Assembly: GCF_000178475.1 (NCBI RefSeq)
Contig: NZ_ADNY01000029.1
Coordinates: forward strand, 52,346-116,345
Length of the DNA stretch: 64,000 nucleotides
Direction: 5' to 3'
From: Lactobacillus amylolyticus DSM 11664
GTDB taxonomy: Bacteria; Bacillota; Bacilli; Lactobacillales; Lactobacillaceae
Each line of letters begins with the position of its first letter. Position 1 is the stretch's first letter. The translations under genes were made by a program, and so were the position numbers. This document shows, one piece after another, positions 1 to 9,316 of the stretch. A model generated the notes under the pieces. It made no database searches. It saw only the letters and a list, made by a program, of their open reading frames with translations, and was not told the DNA's origin.

Positions 1-1193
1 CAGATATCATCATCTTCACGATCAATCTTACGTTTAGCATTCTTAATGTTTGATGCAATACCACGCTTAACTAATTCGTGCATTACGAATGGCTTGAACA
101 ATTCAAGAGCCATTGGACGAGGAACACCACATTGATAGAACTTCAATTTTGGTGAAACATCGATAACTGAACGACCTGAGTAGTCAACACGCTTACCAAG
201 CAAGTTCTGACGGAAACGACCTTGCTTACCTTTAAGCATATGTGAAAGTGACTTAAGTGGACGGTTACCTGGTCCAACAACTGGACGACCACGACGACCG
301 TTATCAATTAAAGCATCAACAGCTTCTTGAAGCATCCGCTTTTCATTTTGAACAATGATATTAGGAGCATTCAAATCAAGCAATCTCTTCAGACGATTGT
401 TACGGTTGATAACACGTCTGTATAAATCGTTTAAATCGGAAGTGGCAAAACGTCCACCTTCAAGTTGAACCATTGGACGAAGATCTGGTGGAATAACTGG
501 AACAGCATCCATAACCATCCATTCTGGCTTATTGCCGGAGTTCTTGAATGCGTCCAAAATGTCCAATCTTCTAATAGCACGTGTACGTTTTTGACCAGTT
601 GCAGTTTGAAGTTCTTTCTTCAAATCAGCAACTTCTTTAGCTAAGTCAACTTTCTTAAGCAAATCACGGATAGCTTCAGCACCCATCTTTGCTTCAAAAC
701 GATTGCCGTACTTAGCTTTTTGCTCACGGTATTCAGCTTCAGTTAATAATTGCTTAGGTTCAAGATCTGTATCGCCTGGATCAATTACGATATAAGCTGC
801 AAAATAGATAACTTCTTCAAGCAATCTTGGAGAAATATCCAAAACAAGACCCATTTTTGATGGAATACCCTTGAAGTACCAAATGTGAGTAACAGGTGCG
901 GCCAATTCAATGTGGCCCATCCGTTCTCTTCTTACTTTAGAAGAAGTAACTTCAACACCGCATCGATCACAAATAATTCCACGGTATCTAACACCCTTAT
1001 ATTTACCACACGCACATGACCAATCTTTAGTTGGACCAAAGATTCGTTCATCAAACAAACCATCTTTTTCTGGCTTTAAAGTACGGTAGTTAATGGTTTC
1101 TGGCTTCTTAACTTCACCATATGACCAGCTTCTGATCTTGTTAGGTGATGCAAGACCAATTTGCATACTTTCAAACTTATTTACGTCGATCAA
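1..1193 (-). CDS. rpoC: DNA-directed RNA polymerase subunit beta' (N-terminal part)
   Basis: About 397 N-terminal residues of the largest RNA polymerase subunit; the gene runs off the left edge. The first zinc-binding site is visible near residues 60-80 as C-A-C-G and, 14 residues on, C-D-R-C-G, followed by the G-H-I-E-L-A clamp segment. The lid/rudder stretch G-K-R-V-D-Y-S-G-R lies near residue 345. The start is TTG (1191-1193) preceded by AGGAGG at 1202-1207; no ATG in this frame fits better. It lies 15 bp downstream of rpoB in the same direction, so the two are co-transcribed. Identity is certain; only the N-terminal third is present. Confidence 0.97.
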   Translation of the reverse strand, partial: MIDVNKFESMQIGLASPNKIRSWSYGEVKKPETINYRTLKPEKDGLFDERIFGPTKDWSCACGKYKGVRYRGIICDRCGVEVTSSKVRRERMGHIELAAPVTHIWYFKGIPSKMGLVLDISPRLLEEVIYFAAYIVIDPGDTDLEPKQLLTEAEYREQKAKYGNRFEAKMGAEAIRDLLKKVDLAKEVADLKKELQTATGQKRTRAIRRLDILDAFKNSGNKPEWMVMDAVPVIPPDLRPMVQLEGGRFATSDLNDLYRRVINRNNRLKRLLDLNAPNIIVQNEKRMLQEAVDALIDNGRRGRPVVGPGNRPLKSLSHMLKGKQGRFRQNLLGKRVDYSGRSVIDVSPKLKFYQCGVPRPMALELFKPFVMHELVKRGIASNIKNAKRKIDREDDDI

Positions 1194-1208
1194 AAGTTTA
1201 ACCTCCTA

Positions 1209-4200
1209 CTACTTAGAAACTTTATCGTCAGACTTGTCTACTGGTTCCTTTTCAGGTTTGTCTTCAGCAGCTTTTTCATCTGATTTTTCAGTTTCTTTGG
1301 CTAACTTCTTCTTTTCTTGTTCTTCAGCCATCCGTGACAAAGTATCAATATTTAAATGTTCATTTGAATCGTCATCCATATCACGCAATTCAATTTCATT
1401 ATGATTCATATCAAGAACTCTGATATCCAAACCTAATGATTGAAGTTCTTTAACAAGAACACGGAATGATTCAGGAACACCTGGCTTAGGAATTCTTTCA
1501 CCCTTAACAATGGCTTCGTATGCTCTTACACGACCAACAACGTCATCTGACTTGTAAGTCAAGATTTCTTGCAATGTGTATGCAGCACCGTAAGCTTCAA
1601 GGGCCCAAACTTCCATTTCACCGAAACGCTGACCACCAAATTGTGCTTTACCACCAAGTGGTTGTTGAGTAACCAATGAGTAAGGCCCAATTGAACGAGC
1701 GTGGATCTTATCATCAACCATGTGAGTAAGTTTCAAGTAGTGCATAACACCAACTGAAACACGGTTGTGGAATGGTTCACCGGAACGACCATCGTAAATA
1801 ACAGTCTTACCGTCTTTATCCACACCAGCTTGACGAACAGTATTCCAAACTTCGTCTTCGTTAGCACCATCAAATACTGGAGTAGCTACGTGAATACCCA
1901 ATTGACGAGCAGCGGCACCTAAGTGCAATTCCAAAAGCTGTCCAATGTTCATACGTGATGGAACACCCATTGGGTTCAAACAAATATCTACTGGAGTACC
2001 ATCTGGCAAATATGGCATATCTTCTTCTGGTACAACTGCAGCAACAGTACCTTTGTTACCGTGACGACCAGACATCTTGTCCCCAACTTGAATCTTTCTC
2101 TTTTGGGCAATGTAAACACGAACCATTGTGTTAACACCTGGTGAAAGTTCATCGCCTGCTTCACGAGTGTAGACCTTAACGTCTTGAACAATACCGCCAC
2201 CACCGTGTGGTACACGAAGTGAAGTATCACGAACTTCACGAGCCTTTTCACCAAAGATAGCATGAAGCAATCTTTCTTCGGCTGATAATTCAGTAACACC
2301 CTTTGGCGTTACCTTACCAACTAAGATATCACCATCATGAACTTCAGCACCGATTCGAACAATACCATCTTCGTCCAAATCCTTCAAAGCGTCTTCACCA
2401 ACGTTAGGAATTTCACGAGTAATTTCTTCTGGACCAAGCTTAGTATCACGTGCTTCTGATTCATAATCTTCAATACTGATTGAAGTGTAAACATCGTCTT
2501 TAACAAGACGTTCAGAAAGCATGATGGCATCTTCGTAGTTGTACATGTTCCAAGTCATAAAGGCAATCAATGGGTTTTGACCCAAAGCAAGTTCACCGTG
2601 GTCCATTGCTGGACCATTAGCAATAATGTCGCTTGCATCAACCTTATCACCCTTCTTAACGTTAGGAGTTTGGTTGTATGACTTAGAGTTGTTTGAACGA
2701 CGATACTTTTCAAGAGTGTACTTATCTAAAGTACCATCTTCACGTCTAATTCTGATTTCATTACCATCAACATATTCAACCGTACCTGGAGCCTTAGCTA
2801 AAAGTGCAGCACCTGAGTCATGAGCAGCACGGTATTCCATACCAGTACCAACAAGTGAACCATGAGGATTAATCAATGGTGCAGCCTGACGTTGCTGGTT
2901 GGCACCCATCAAAGCACGGTTTGAGTCGTCGTTTTCAAGGAATGGAATACATGCAGAAGCTACAGACACAACTTGTTTAGGAATAACGTCCATGTAGTCG
3001 ATCTTGTCTGGAGAAACTTCGACGTTGTCTTCCTTGTGACGAGCCAAAATCAATTTTTCTTTGAAGGAACCATCTTCGTTCAAAGGAGTGTTGGCACCGG
3101 CAATGATGTAGTTATCTTCAACATCAGCTGTTAAGTAGTCGATCTTATCAGTAACCTTGTGAGTCTTCCAAGATACACGACGGTATGGAGTTTCAATAAA
3201 ACCATACTTGTTAATAATCGCATATGTAGCCAAAGAGTTGATCAAACCAATGTTAGGACCTTCTGGCGTTTCAATAGGACATAGACGACCATAGTGAGTA
3301 TAGTGAACGTCACGAACTTCATAACCAGCACGATCACGAGTCAAACCACCAGGCCCTAAGGCTGACATACGACGCTTGTGTGTCAATTCACCCAATGGGT
3401 TGTGTTGGTCCATAAACTGTGAAAGTTGTGAAGAACCAAAGAATTCTTTGATACTTGCAACGATTGGACGAATGTTGATCAATTGTTGTGGAGTTACGGT
3501 TGAAGGATCTTGAATTGACATTCTTTCACGAACAACACGTTCCATTCTTGCCAAACCAATTCTGAATTGGTTTTGAAGAAGTTCACCAACACGACGAATA
3601 CGACGGTTACCTAAGTGGTCAATATCGTCAGTAGTACCAATTTGATCTTGTAAAGCAAAGAAGTAGTTGATTGAAGATAAAACATCAGCTGGAGTCAAGT
3701 GCTTTACATCTGAACCGATATGACCATTAGAAATAAGCTTAACTTCTCTTTCAGGGTTAACCTTTGAGTAAACTTTAATTTCTTGAACAGTAATTGGGTC
3801 TGACAAAACACCTTCCTTTGAAGGTTGGTAAGTTACCATCTTGAAGTCATCACGATCAAGGTACTTTTCAAGTTTGTCCATTACTTCGTGAGTAACAACA
3901 GTACCCTTCTTAGCAATAATTTCACCAGTATCTGGATCAGCTAAAGTTTCAGCCAAAGTTTGCCCATATAGACGGTTCTTAAGTGAAAGCTTCTTGTTGA
4001 TCTTATAACGACCTACTGTAGCCAAGTCATAACGACGTGGATCAAAGAAACGAGCGTACAAAAGTGAACGTGAAGAATCAGTAGTCTTTGGTTCACCTGG
4101 ACGCAGTCTTTCATAAATATCCTTTAAAGCTTCAGCAACACGTGAGTCAGCTGGGTTCTTGTGAACATCCTTGTCCAAAGTAAATTGCAAAGTATCACTT

Positions 4201-4841
4201 TGACCAAACATATCTAAGATTTCGCCATCTGAGCCAAGGCCCATTGCTCTAATTAAAACAGTCAAAGGCAACTTACGAGTACGGTCAACACGTACGTAAG
4301 AAACATTTTTAGCATCCGTTTCATATTCAAGCCAAGCACCACGGTTAGGAATTACTGTTGTGCCAAAGGTTTGACGACCATTTTTATCAAAATCGCCTGA
4401 GTAATATACACCAGGTGATCTTACCAATTGAGAAACGATAACTCTTTCAGCACCATTAACAATGAATGAACCTGATTCGGTCATCAAAGGCAAATCGCCA
4501 AAGAATACATCTTGAGTCTTGATTTCGCCAGTTTCTTGGTTGGTTAATTTTAAAGTAACATGCATAGGTGCAGCATAAGTTGCATCATGATCACGAGCTT
4601 CATCGACAGTATACTTAGGCTTTTGAAGCTTATAACCTACATATTCAAGTGACAACTTACCTGAAAAGTCGCCAATTGGCATAATGTCATCAAAAACTTC
4701 TTTAATGCCTTTGTCGAGAAACCACTTATATGATTGGGTTTGAACATCGGTCAAGTTAGGTAGTTTCAAAACTTCTTTAATCTTTGAAAAGCTACGTCTT
4801 GTTCGGTGTTTACCGTAATTCAATACGTGTCCGTTTAACAA
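1209..4841 (-). CDS. rpoB: DNA-directed RNA polymerase subunit beta
   Basis: Full-length beta subunit, 1210 residues. The rifampicin-pocket segment lies at residues 469-500 and carries the wild-type residues Asp478, His488 and Ser493 (equivalent to E. coli 516, 526 and 531), so no rifampicin-resistance change is visible. The C-terminal 50 residues are a highly charged Lys/Glu/Asp tail, a common extension in lactobacilli. The start is TTG at 4839-4841 with an upstream AAAGGA; the nearby ATG is out of frame. rpoC follows 15 bp later. A terminator lies just upstream, so rpoB must have its own promoter in 4842-4915; I could not fix clear -35/-10 boxes there. Confidence 0.98.
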   Translation of the reverse strand: MLNGHVLNYGKHRTRRSFSKIKEVLKLPNLTDVQTQSYKWFLDKGIKEVFDDIMPIGDFSGKLSLEYVGYKLQKPKYTVDEARDHDATYAAPMHVTLKLTNQETGEIKTQDVFFGDLPLMTESGSFIVNGAERVIVSQLVRSPGVYYSGDFDKNGRQTFGTTVIPNRGAWLEYETDAKNVSYVRVDRTRKLPLTVLIRAMGLGSDGEILDMFGQSDTLQFTLDKDVHKNPADSRVAEALKDIYERLRPGEPKTTDSSRSLLYARFFDPRRYDLATVGRYKINKKLSLKNRLYGQTLAETLADPDTGEIIAKKGTVVTHEVMDKLEKYLDRDDFKMVTYQPSKEGVLSDPITVQEIKVYSKVNPEREVKLISNGHIGSDVKHLTPADVLSSINYFFALQDQIGTTDDIDHLGNRRIRRVGELLQNQFRIGLARMERVVRERMSIQDPSTVTPQQLINIRPIVASIKEFFGSSQLSQFMDQHNPLGELTHKRRMSALGPGGLTRDRAGYEVRDVHYTHYGRLCPIETPEGPNIGLINSLATYAIINKYGFIETPYRRVSWKTHKVTDKIDYLTADVEDNYIIAGANTPLNEDGSFKEKLILARHKEDNVEVSPDKIDYMDVIPKQVVSVASACIPFLENDDSNRALMGANQQRQAAPLINPHGSLVGTGMEYRAAHDSGAALLAKAPGTVEYVDGNEIRIRREDGTLDKYTLEKYRRSNNSKSYNQTPNVKKGDKVDASDIIANGPAMDHGELALGQNPLIAFMTWNMYNYEDAIMLSERLVKDDVYTSISIEDYESEARDTKLGPEEITREIPNVGEDALKDLDEDGIVRIGAEVHDGDILVGKVTPKGVTELSAEERLLHAIFGEKAREVRDTSLRVPHGGGGIVQDVKVYTREAGDELSPGVNTMVRVYIAQKRKIQVGDKMSGRHGNKGTVAAVVPEEDMPYLPDGTPVDICLNPMGVPSRMNIGQLLELHLGAAARQLGIHVATPVFDGANEDEVWNTVRQAGVDKDGKTVIYDGRSGEPFHNRVSVGVMHYLKLTHMVDDKIHARSIGPYSLVTQQPLGGKAQFGGQRFGEMEVWALEAYGAAYTLQEILTYKSDDVVGRVRAYEAIVKGERIPKPGVPESFRVLVKELQSLGLDIRVLDMNHNEIELRDMDDDSNEHLNIDTLSRMAEEQEKKKLAKETEKSDEKAAEDKPEKEPVDKSDDKVSK

Positions 4842-4914
4842 GGAAAAACATCCTTTCTGTTAGAGAAAGCAAATATTACAATTCTGTTACAAATAAAAAA
4901 AACTGCAATTTTAG

Positions 4915-4957
4915 GCATAAAAAAGACAAAAACAACTAAGTGTCGTTTTTGTCTTTA
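4915..4957 (-). terminator. Rho-independent terminator after clpC
   Basis: A 12-bp perfect stem (4922-4933 with 4945-4956) and 11-nt loop are followed on the minus strand by a T-run. It ends the clpC transcript before rpoB. A second hairpin without a T-run (stem TTTTGCTG at 4961-4968 with 4979-4986) sits directly upstream in the same 3' UTR. Confidence 0.85.
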
Positions 4958-5067
4958 TCATTTTGCTGGACAATAGATCAGCAAAATCCTGAAATTCAGC
5001 CTTTTAAATCACTCATCACTATACTTGCTTTTGAGGAATTTGTCAACTGCAAGACCTGCTAAATCAA

Positions 5068-7542
5068 TTAATTCTTCACTTTTTCTTTTGCATTTTCGAC
5101 ATCAAATTTCAATTGACCATGACTGCAGCCAATCTTTAAAGTTTGTCCCGCTGCTAAATCTCCATTGATCAACATCTCAGCAATTTGATCTTCAATATCG
5201 TTTTGAATAGCTCTTCTTAGTGGTCGAGCACCATTTTCTGGATCAAACCCATCTTTAGCAATCTTATCAAGTGCCGCACGAGAGACTTTCAATTCAACGT
5301 CTTTCTCTTGCAGACGCACAATCAATTTATGCATCAACAGGCTGACAATTTGACGAAGCTGCTTTTGATCAAGTTCATCAAAAATAATTGTTTCATCAAT
5401 TCTGTTCAAAAATTCTGGACGGAAGAACTGCTTGAGCGCCTGACGAACTCGATCAGCACGAAGTTGTGCCTGACTTGCGTTATCAGCATTAAAGCCAACA
5501 GCTTTAGTATCAAACAAACTGCGTGAGCCCAAGTTAGAGGTCATAATAATGATCGTATTTCTGAAGTCAACTTTGCGTCCTTTAGAATCTGTTAAAAATC
5601 CTTCATCCAATACTTGAAGAAGCAAATTAAAGACGTCTGGATGAGCCTTTTCAACTTCATCAAGCAATACTACTGAATATGGGTGACGGCGAACTTGCTC
5701 AGATAACTGACCGCCTTCTTCATAACCTACATAGCCTGGAGCGGAACCAATCAGCTTGCTGCTGGCAACCGGATCCATATATTCTGACATGTCAATTCGA
5801 ATCATATTATCTTCGGAGCCAAACATTGCAGCAGCAACTGATTTAGCCAATTCAGTCTTACCAACACCAGTTGGCCCTAAGAATAAGAACGATCCGATTG
5901 GACGACGTTCATCCTTAATTCCACTTCTGCTGCGGCGAATTGCACGAGCGACAGCTGACACAGCCTTATCCTGACCAATAACACGTTCATGCAAAATAGC
6001 TTCCAAATTAGCTAAACGCTTTGTTTCGTTATGTTTCATTTGCGTAACTGGTACGCCAGTCCAAGAGGAAACAACTTTCGCAATATCCTCTGGTTCTACC
6101 GTTGCTGATTGACTAAGATTATCATTCAAACTATTCATAATTTGCTGCTTGTTTTCTTGCAAAGCATTTTGTTTATCTTGCAATTTTGCCGCTTCAACGA
6201 AATTTTGATTAGCTGCAGCGTCATTTTTTTGACTAATAATCTTTTTAATTTGTTGATCAAGTTGAAGCAAACGATTATCAGAACCGGCATTATTTCTAAT
6301 CTTAACCGCAGCTCCAGCTTCATCAATTAAATCAATTGCTTTATCAGGAAGATAGCGGTCCGAAATATAGCGCGTAGACAAACTAATCGCATCTTTCAAG
6401 CTGTCCTCGGAAATTCTGACATGGTGGAACTTTTCATATTTTGGCTTTAATCCTTCCAAAATTTTTAAAGTATCTGCCTTAGTTGGTGCATTTAACCGAA
6501 CTTGTTGGAATCTGCGAGCCAAGGCCTGATCTTTTTCGATATATTTTTGATACTCATCAAAAGTCGTCGCACCAATCATTTGCAAATCGCCACGAGCCAA
6601 AGCAGGCTTCAAGATATTTGAGGCGTCAATTGCGCCTTCGGCACCACCGGCTCCGATAATTGTATGGATTTCGTCAACAAACAAAATTACTTTTCCGTCT
6701 TTGGCGATTTCCTTGAGTATCTTTTTCATTCGATCTTCAAATTCGCCCCGGTATTTGGTACCTGCGACCAAATTAGCGATGTTCAAAGACATTACTCGTT
6801 TATTCAATAAATCCGTTGGCACTTTTTTATTAACGATGGCTGTTGCAATTGCTTCTGCCACAGCTGTTTTACCAACACCAGGTTCACCAATTAAGATTGG
6901 ATTGTTCTTTGTCCGTCGTGACAAAATTTGAATAACACGTGCAATTTCACGATCACGTCCAATTACAGGATCAATTGCGCCTTCAATTACTCGCTTATTA
7001 AGATTAATGGCGGCATTATCCAGTGTTGGTGTTGCTGACTTTTTGATTTGTACATTGTTAACAGTTGGAACGTTGTCAAGCCAGTCGGAAGAATCGTCAA
7101 AGTTTTGTCCTTGATTCAAACTATCTTCCACATCTTGGCGCAAATGAGCCAGGTCAACATTCAGATTTTTAAGAATCATTGCTGATAAAACTTGTTCACT
7201 CGCTACTAAGCCAAGTAAAAGATGATTCGTTTGGATTTCATGATATCCGCCTTGATCGGCAGCACGTTTAGCGTAATCAAGTATTAAGCTAAGACGTGGT
7301 GAAATTTCCATGTAATCAGTGTTGGCAGCTGAGCCGTAACCTGTATAGCGTTCAATTTCTTCTCTAATTGCTGTTGGCGTTAAATTCCATGAACGCAGGA
7401 TTTTGCCTGCATCCCCATCAGACTCAATTACTAATGCAAGCAATACATGTTCTGTTCCAATTAAACGGTGATGGAAATTTTGCGCTTGTTCTCGGGCAAT
7501 TTCCAAGACCTGATTTGAACTTTTACTATAAGAATTTTCCAT
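5068..7542 (-). CDS. clpC: ATP-dependent Clp protease ATP-binding subunit ClpC
   Basis: HSP100 unfoldase that feeds substrates to ClpP; 824 residues. Order of parts: two N-terminal Clp repeats (about 1-145), first AAA+ module with Walker A G-E-P-G-V-G-K-T at 219-226, a coiled M-domain (about 410-480), and a second AAA+ module with G-P-T-G-V-G-K-T at 556-563. The ATG has a good ribosome site (AAGGTGGTG). In Bacillus the gene follows ctsR-mcsA-mcsB; none of these is here, and I see no CtsR heptamer repeat upstream, so its regulation differs or is remote. It is transcribed alone, with a terminator after it. Confidence 0.96.
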   Translation of the reverse strand: MENSYSKSSNQVLEIAREQAQNFHHRLIGTEHVLLALVIESDGDAGKILRSWNLTPTAIREEIERYTGYGSAANTDYMEISPRLSLILDYAKRAADQGGYHEIQTNHLLLGLVASEQVLSAMILKNLNVDLAHLRQDVEDSLNQGQNFDDSSDWLDNVPTVNNVQIKKSATPTLDNAAINLNKRVIEGAIDPVIGRDREIARVIQILSRRTKNNPILIGEPGVGKTAVAEAIATAIVNKKVPTDLLNKRVMSLNIANLVAGTKYRGEFEDRMKKILKEIAKDGKVILFVDEIHTIIGAGGAEGAIDASNILKPALARGDLQMIGATTFDEYQKYIEKDQALARRFQQVRLNAPTKADTLKILEGLKPKYEKFHHVRISEDSLKDAISLSTRYISDRYLPDKAIDLIDEAGAAVKIRNNAGSDNRLLQLDQQIKKIISQKNDAAANQNFVEAAKLQDKQNALQENKQQIMNSLNDNLSQSATVEPEDIAKVVSSWTGVPVTQMKHNETKRLANLEAILHERVIGQDKAVSAVARAIRRSRSGIKDERRPIGSFLFLGPTGVGKTELAKSVAAAMFGSEDNMIRIDMSEYMDPVASSKLIGSAPGYVGYEEGGQLSEQVRRHPYSVVLLDEVEKAHPDVFNLLLQVLDEGFLTDSKGRKVDFRNTIIIMTSNLGSRSLFDTKAVGFNADNASQAQLRADRVRQALKQFFRPEFLNRIDETIIFDELDQKQLRQIVSLLMHKLIVRLQEKDVELKVSRAALDKIAKDGFDPENGARPLRRAIQNDIEDQIAEMLINGDLAAGQTLKIGCSHGQLKFDVENAKEKVKN

Positions 7543-7611
7543 ACAAACACCACCTTAAAATTGACGTTCAATATTTTAGTCGTGATCGTCAGTAAAGTAA
7601 AATATTTCGCA

Positions 7612-8079
7612 TTAATGCTTAAAAATCACTGCCGCAATTTTTTCTAAATATTCTTGATCTGTTTGATCAAAGTTGTCTTTAACCAACGCATCAAAGTCAA
7701 ACACGCCCCAGATTTGTCTGTCTTTAAAAATAGGGACAACAATTTCTGACTTTGAACGACTGTCACAAGCAATGTGTCCTGCAAATTGATGCACATCGGT
7801 GACAATTTCAGTTTTTTCATTAGCAACTGCTGTACCACAAACTCCCTTGCCAAAAGCAATATGGACACAGGCTGGTTGACCTTGAAATGGACCTAGTATC
7901 AGTTCATTATTTTTAATACGATAAATACCTGCAAAATTGACATTTTTTAAGCCATGAAATAAAAGAGCAGATAAATTTGCCGTATTTGCAATCCAGTCGT
8001 CTTCGCCTTCAACTAAGGCTGCGGCTTGTTCGACCAACAATTGATAATCTTTTTTTGAAGCTGCTGACAATAAGACCAT
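7612..8079 (-). CDS. msrC: Free methionine-(R)-sulfoxide reductase (GAF-fold, fRMsr)
   Basis: Reduces free Met-R-sulfoxide and so repairs oxidised methionine. The GAF fold carries the three family cysteines at residues 71 (P-A-C), 81 (G-V-C-G) and 105 (I-A-C-D), with the G-H-I-A-C-D and S-E-I-V-V-P signatures, so it should be active. I chose the inner ATG (8077-8079; 155 residues) over the ATG at 8095-8097: the outer one lies only three bases behind a TATAAT box and would sit at or before the transcription start, while the inner one has AGGG seven bases upstream. The 69 bp between its stop and clpC show no clear terminator. Confidence 0.9.
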   Translation of the reverse strand: MVLLSAASKKDYQLLVEQAAALVEGEDDWIANTANLSALLFHGLKNVNFAGIYRIKNNELILGPFQGQPACVHIAFGKGVCGTAVANEKTEIVTDVHQFAGHIACDSRSKSEIVVPIFKDRQIWGVFDFDALVKDNFDQTDQEYLEKIAAVIFKH

Positions 8080-8100
8080 TCCTTTCCCTTGGTTCATGTC

Positions 8101-8129
8101 ATTATAACAAAAGCCAAAAGGATTAACTA
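8101..8129 (-). promoter_or_regulatory. Promoter of msrC, extended -10
   Basis: On the minus strand TAGTTA, a 17-base spacer, then TGT-TATAAT (-10 at 8101-8106). Transcription should begin near 8094, which decides the start codon of msrC. Confidence 0.7.
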
Positions 8130-8162
8130 GTAATTAACTTATTTTAGATAAGTGAAGGCTAA

Positions 8163-8198
8163 ATAAAAAAATAAGCATCCCTTATTGAGATGCTTATT
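8163..8198 (-). terminator. Terminator after tRNA-Pro
   Basis: A 10-bp stem (8170-8179 with 8189-8198) and 9-nt loop, followed on the minus strand by seven T. Confidence 0.85.
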
Positions 8199-8208
8199 CT
8201 AATATCAG

Positions 8209-8282
<74 letters not shown>

Positions 8283-8287
8283 GTAAC

Positions 8288-8311
8288 AAAAAAACCCACC
8301 TGGCGGTGAGC
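8288..8311 (-). terminator. Terminator-like hairpin between tRNA-Gly and tRNA-Pro
   Basis: On the minus strand a short stem CTCACC/GGTGGG with loop GCCA, followed by TTTTTTT. It is a weaker stem than the neighbouring terminators and may allow read-through into tRNA-Pro. Confidence 0.6.
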
Positions 8312-8321
8312 TTTTATTCTT

Positions 8322-8396
8322 TGGAGCGGAAGACGGGATTCGAACCCGCGACCCCCACCATGGCAAGGTGATGTTCTACCACTGAACTACTTCCGC
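8322..8396 (-). tRNA. tRNA-Gly (anticodon GCC), copy 1
   Basis: Acceptor GCGGAAG/CTTCCGC, anticodon loop TTGCCAT, T-arm GCGGG-TTCGAAT-CCCGC and discriminator T. CCA is encoded (8322-8324). The 71-bp body is identical to copy 2 at 8512-8582. Confidence 0.95.
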
Positions 8397-8408
8397 AGAA
8401 CAGTTATT

Positions 8409-8436
8409 ATTATAGCAAAGCATCTAATAAATGCAA
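8409..8436 (-). promoter_or_regulatory. Promoter of tRNA-Gly copy 1
   Basis: TTGCAT (8431-8436), 16-base spacer, TGC-TATAAT (-10 at 8409-8414) on the minus strand, twelve bases before the mature tRNA. Confidence 0.8.
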
Positions 8437-8473
8437 GCACTTTTTTAAAAAACATTTTTCATAAATTTAGGTA

Positions 8474-8499
8474 CAAAAAAAGCTCACAGACGTGAGCTT
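8474..8499 (-). terminator. Terminator after tRNA-Gly copy 2
   Basis: Perfect 8-bp stem AAGCTCAC/GTGAGCTT with a 4-nt loop and a run of seven T on the minus strand. Confidence 0.9.
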
Positions 8500-8510
8500 T
8501 CATTCTTTAG

Positions 8511-8582
8511 AGCGGAAGACGGGATTCGAACCCGCGACCCCCACCATGGCAAGGTGATGTTCTACCACTGAACTACTTCCGC
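8511..8582 (-). tRNA. tRNA-Gly (anticodon GCC), copy 2
   Basis: Same body as copy 1 base for base, with discriminator T. The next three bases read CTA, so the 3' CCA is not encoded here, unlike in copy 1. Its own promoter and terminator flank it. Confidence 0.95.
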
Positions 8583-8594
8583 GATACAAAAAGT

Positions 8595-8622
8595 ATTATA
8601 GCAAAGATTATTCTCTTTGCAA
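8595..8622 (-). promoter_or_regulatory. Promoter of tRNA-Gly copy 2
   Basis: TTGCAA (8617-8622), 16-base spacer, TGC-TATAAT (8595-8600) on the minus strand. The architecture is the same as the copy 1 promoter although the spacer sequence differs. Confidence 0.8.
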
Positions 8623-8676
8623 ATACTTTTTGAAAAAATATTACTTATCCGTTTTTAACTAAGTTAATTTTAGTTA

Positions 8677-8705
8677 TTGTACCGAATTAAAAAAATTGCT
8701 ACAAT
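8677..8705 (+). promoter_or_regulatory. Promoter of the leader peptide-acetyltransferase unit
   Basis: TTGTAC (8677-8682), 17-base spacer, TGC-TACAAT (-10 at 8700-8705). It gives a leader RNA of about 80 nt before the acetyltransferase ATG, containing the short leader ORF and the hairpin. Confidence 0.8.
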
Positions 8706-8734
8706 ATCTTCAATTTAATTAAAGGAGATTTCAC

Positions 8735-8761
8735 ATGAGATTACGTACTATTGCTTTCTAA
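8735..8761 (+). CDS. Eight-residue leader peptide MRLRTIAF
   Basis: ATG-AGA-TTA-CGT-ACT-ATT-GCT-TTC-TAA, preceded by a strong Shine-Dalgarno AAAGGAG (8721-8727) at good spacing. It encodes Met-Arg-Leu-Arg-Thr-Ile-Ala-Phe. The Arg-Leu-Arg start matches the R/K-x-R/K class of macrolide-dependent arrest peptides known from erm leaders, where Met-Arg-Leu-Arg alone is enough to stall a drug-bound ribosome. The last three codons form one arm of a hairpin over the ribosome site of the next gene. That the ORF is translated is inferred from its ribosome site and promoter; its regulatory role is inference. Confidence 0.65.
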   Translation: MRLRTIAF

Positions 8762-8787
8762 ATCAAAATCTTAATATTAGGAAGCGA
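8751..8787 (+). promoter_or_regulatory. Hairpin sequestering the acetyltransferase ribosome site
   Basis: Bases 8751-8761 (TTGCTTTCTAA) pair with 8777-8787 (TTAGGAAGCGA): 11 bp with two G-U pairs and a 15-nt loop. The 3' arm contains AGGAAG, the ribosome site of the gene starting at 8795. The 5' arm is the end of the leader ORF including its stop, so a ribosome held early in the leader would cover that arm and expose the ribosome site. This is the layout of a translational attenuator. Confidence 0.65.
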
Positions 8788-8794
8788 GAAAAAC

Positions 8795-9250
8795 ATGCCA
8801 AAATTTAATATCAGACAATATCAACCAAACGATTATGCTGAAGTATGCCGCATTCACGACGTTAGTCGTAAAGAAGAGCTAACAATTGGTGGTGCGGAAA
8901 AATACTTCATACCTTTAGAGACAGCTCCATATAAGGATGATTTTTTCTCCTGCAAAATTTATGTAGCTTATGATGCTGACAGCATATTGGGCTTCGTTGC
9001 AGTTCATCTCCAAGAACTGGATTACATTTATGTAGATCCAATTCATCAAAATAAAGGTATCGGGTATGCTTTAGCAACGACAGCTTTGAGGTACATGAGT
9101 CGACCAGTTAGTCTTGATGTATTTGCAGAAAATACTAAGGCCAAAAAGCTTTACAAAAAATTAGGCTTTAAGTGTCAAGAAGTTAGATATCAGCAATGGG
9201 ATTTAAATGATCCTAAAAAATACTCTGATGAAAAAATGATTCTCAATTAA
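8795..9250 (+). CDS. GNAT family N-acetyltransferase
   Basis: 151 residues with a GNAT fold. The acetyl-CoA pyrophosphate loop Q-N-K-G-I-G-Y-A lies near residues 86-93, after the beta-4 strand L-D-Y-I-Y-V-D-P, and the C-terminal part carries A-x-K-L-Y-K-K-L-G-F, typical of RimI-like enzymes. The substrate cannot be told from the sequence; small molecules including antibiotics and protein N-termini are both possible. It stands alone on the plus strand among minus-strand genes and is preceded by the MRLR leader and hairpin, which suggests inducible translation. Confidence 0.85.
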   Translation: MPKFNIRQYQPNDYAEVCRIHDVSRKEELTIGGAEKYFIPLETAPYKDDFFSCKIYVAYDADSILGFVAVHLQELDYIYVDPIHQNKGIGYALATTALRYMSRPVSLDVFAENTKAKKLYKKLGFKCQEVRYQQWDLNDPKKYSDEKMILN

Positions 9251-9263
9251 AAAATACATAAAC

Positions 9264-9304
9264 AAAAACTCTTATCCATGCTTAAAACATAGATAAGAGT
9301 TTTT
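9264..9304. terminator. Bidirectional terminator between the acetyltransferase and lysS
   Basis: A 13-bp perfect stem (9264-9276 with 9292-9304), A-rich on one side and T-rich on the other, so it can serve both converging genes. Confidence 0.9.
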
Positions 9305-9316
9305 TAATTTATAAGA

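Noticed and set aside
4961..4986. Small RNA from the second hairpin after clpC
   Set aside because: The stem has no T-run and no nearby promoter; it is more simply part of the clpC 3' UTR.
7543..7611. CtsR or CIRCE operator before clpC
   Set aside because: Neither the GGTCAAA heptamer repeat nor TTAGCACTC-N9-GAGTGCTAA is present; a lone GTCAA is not enough.
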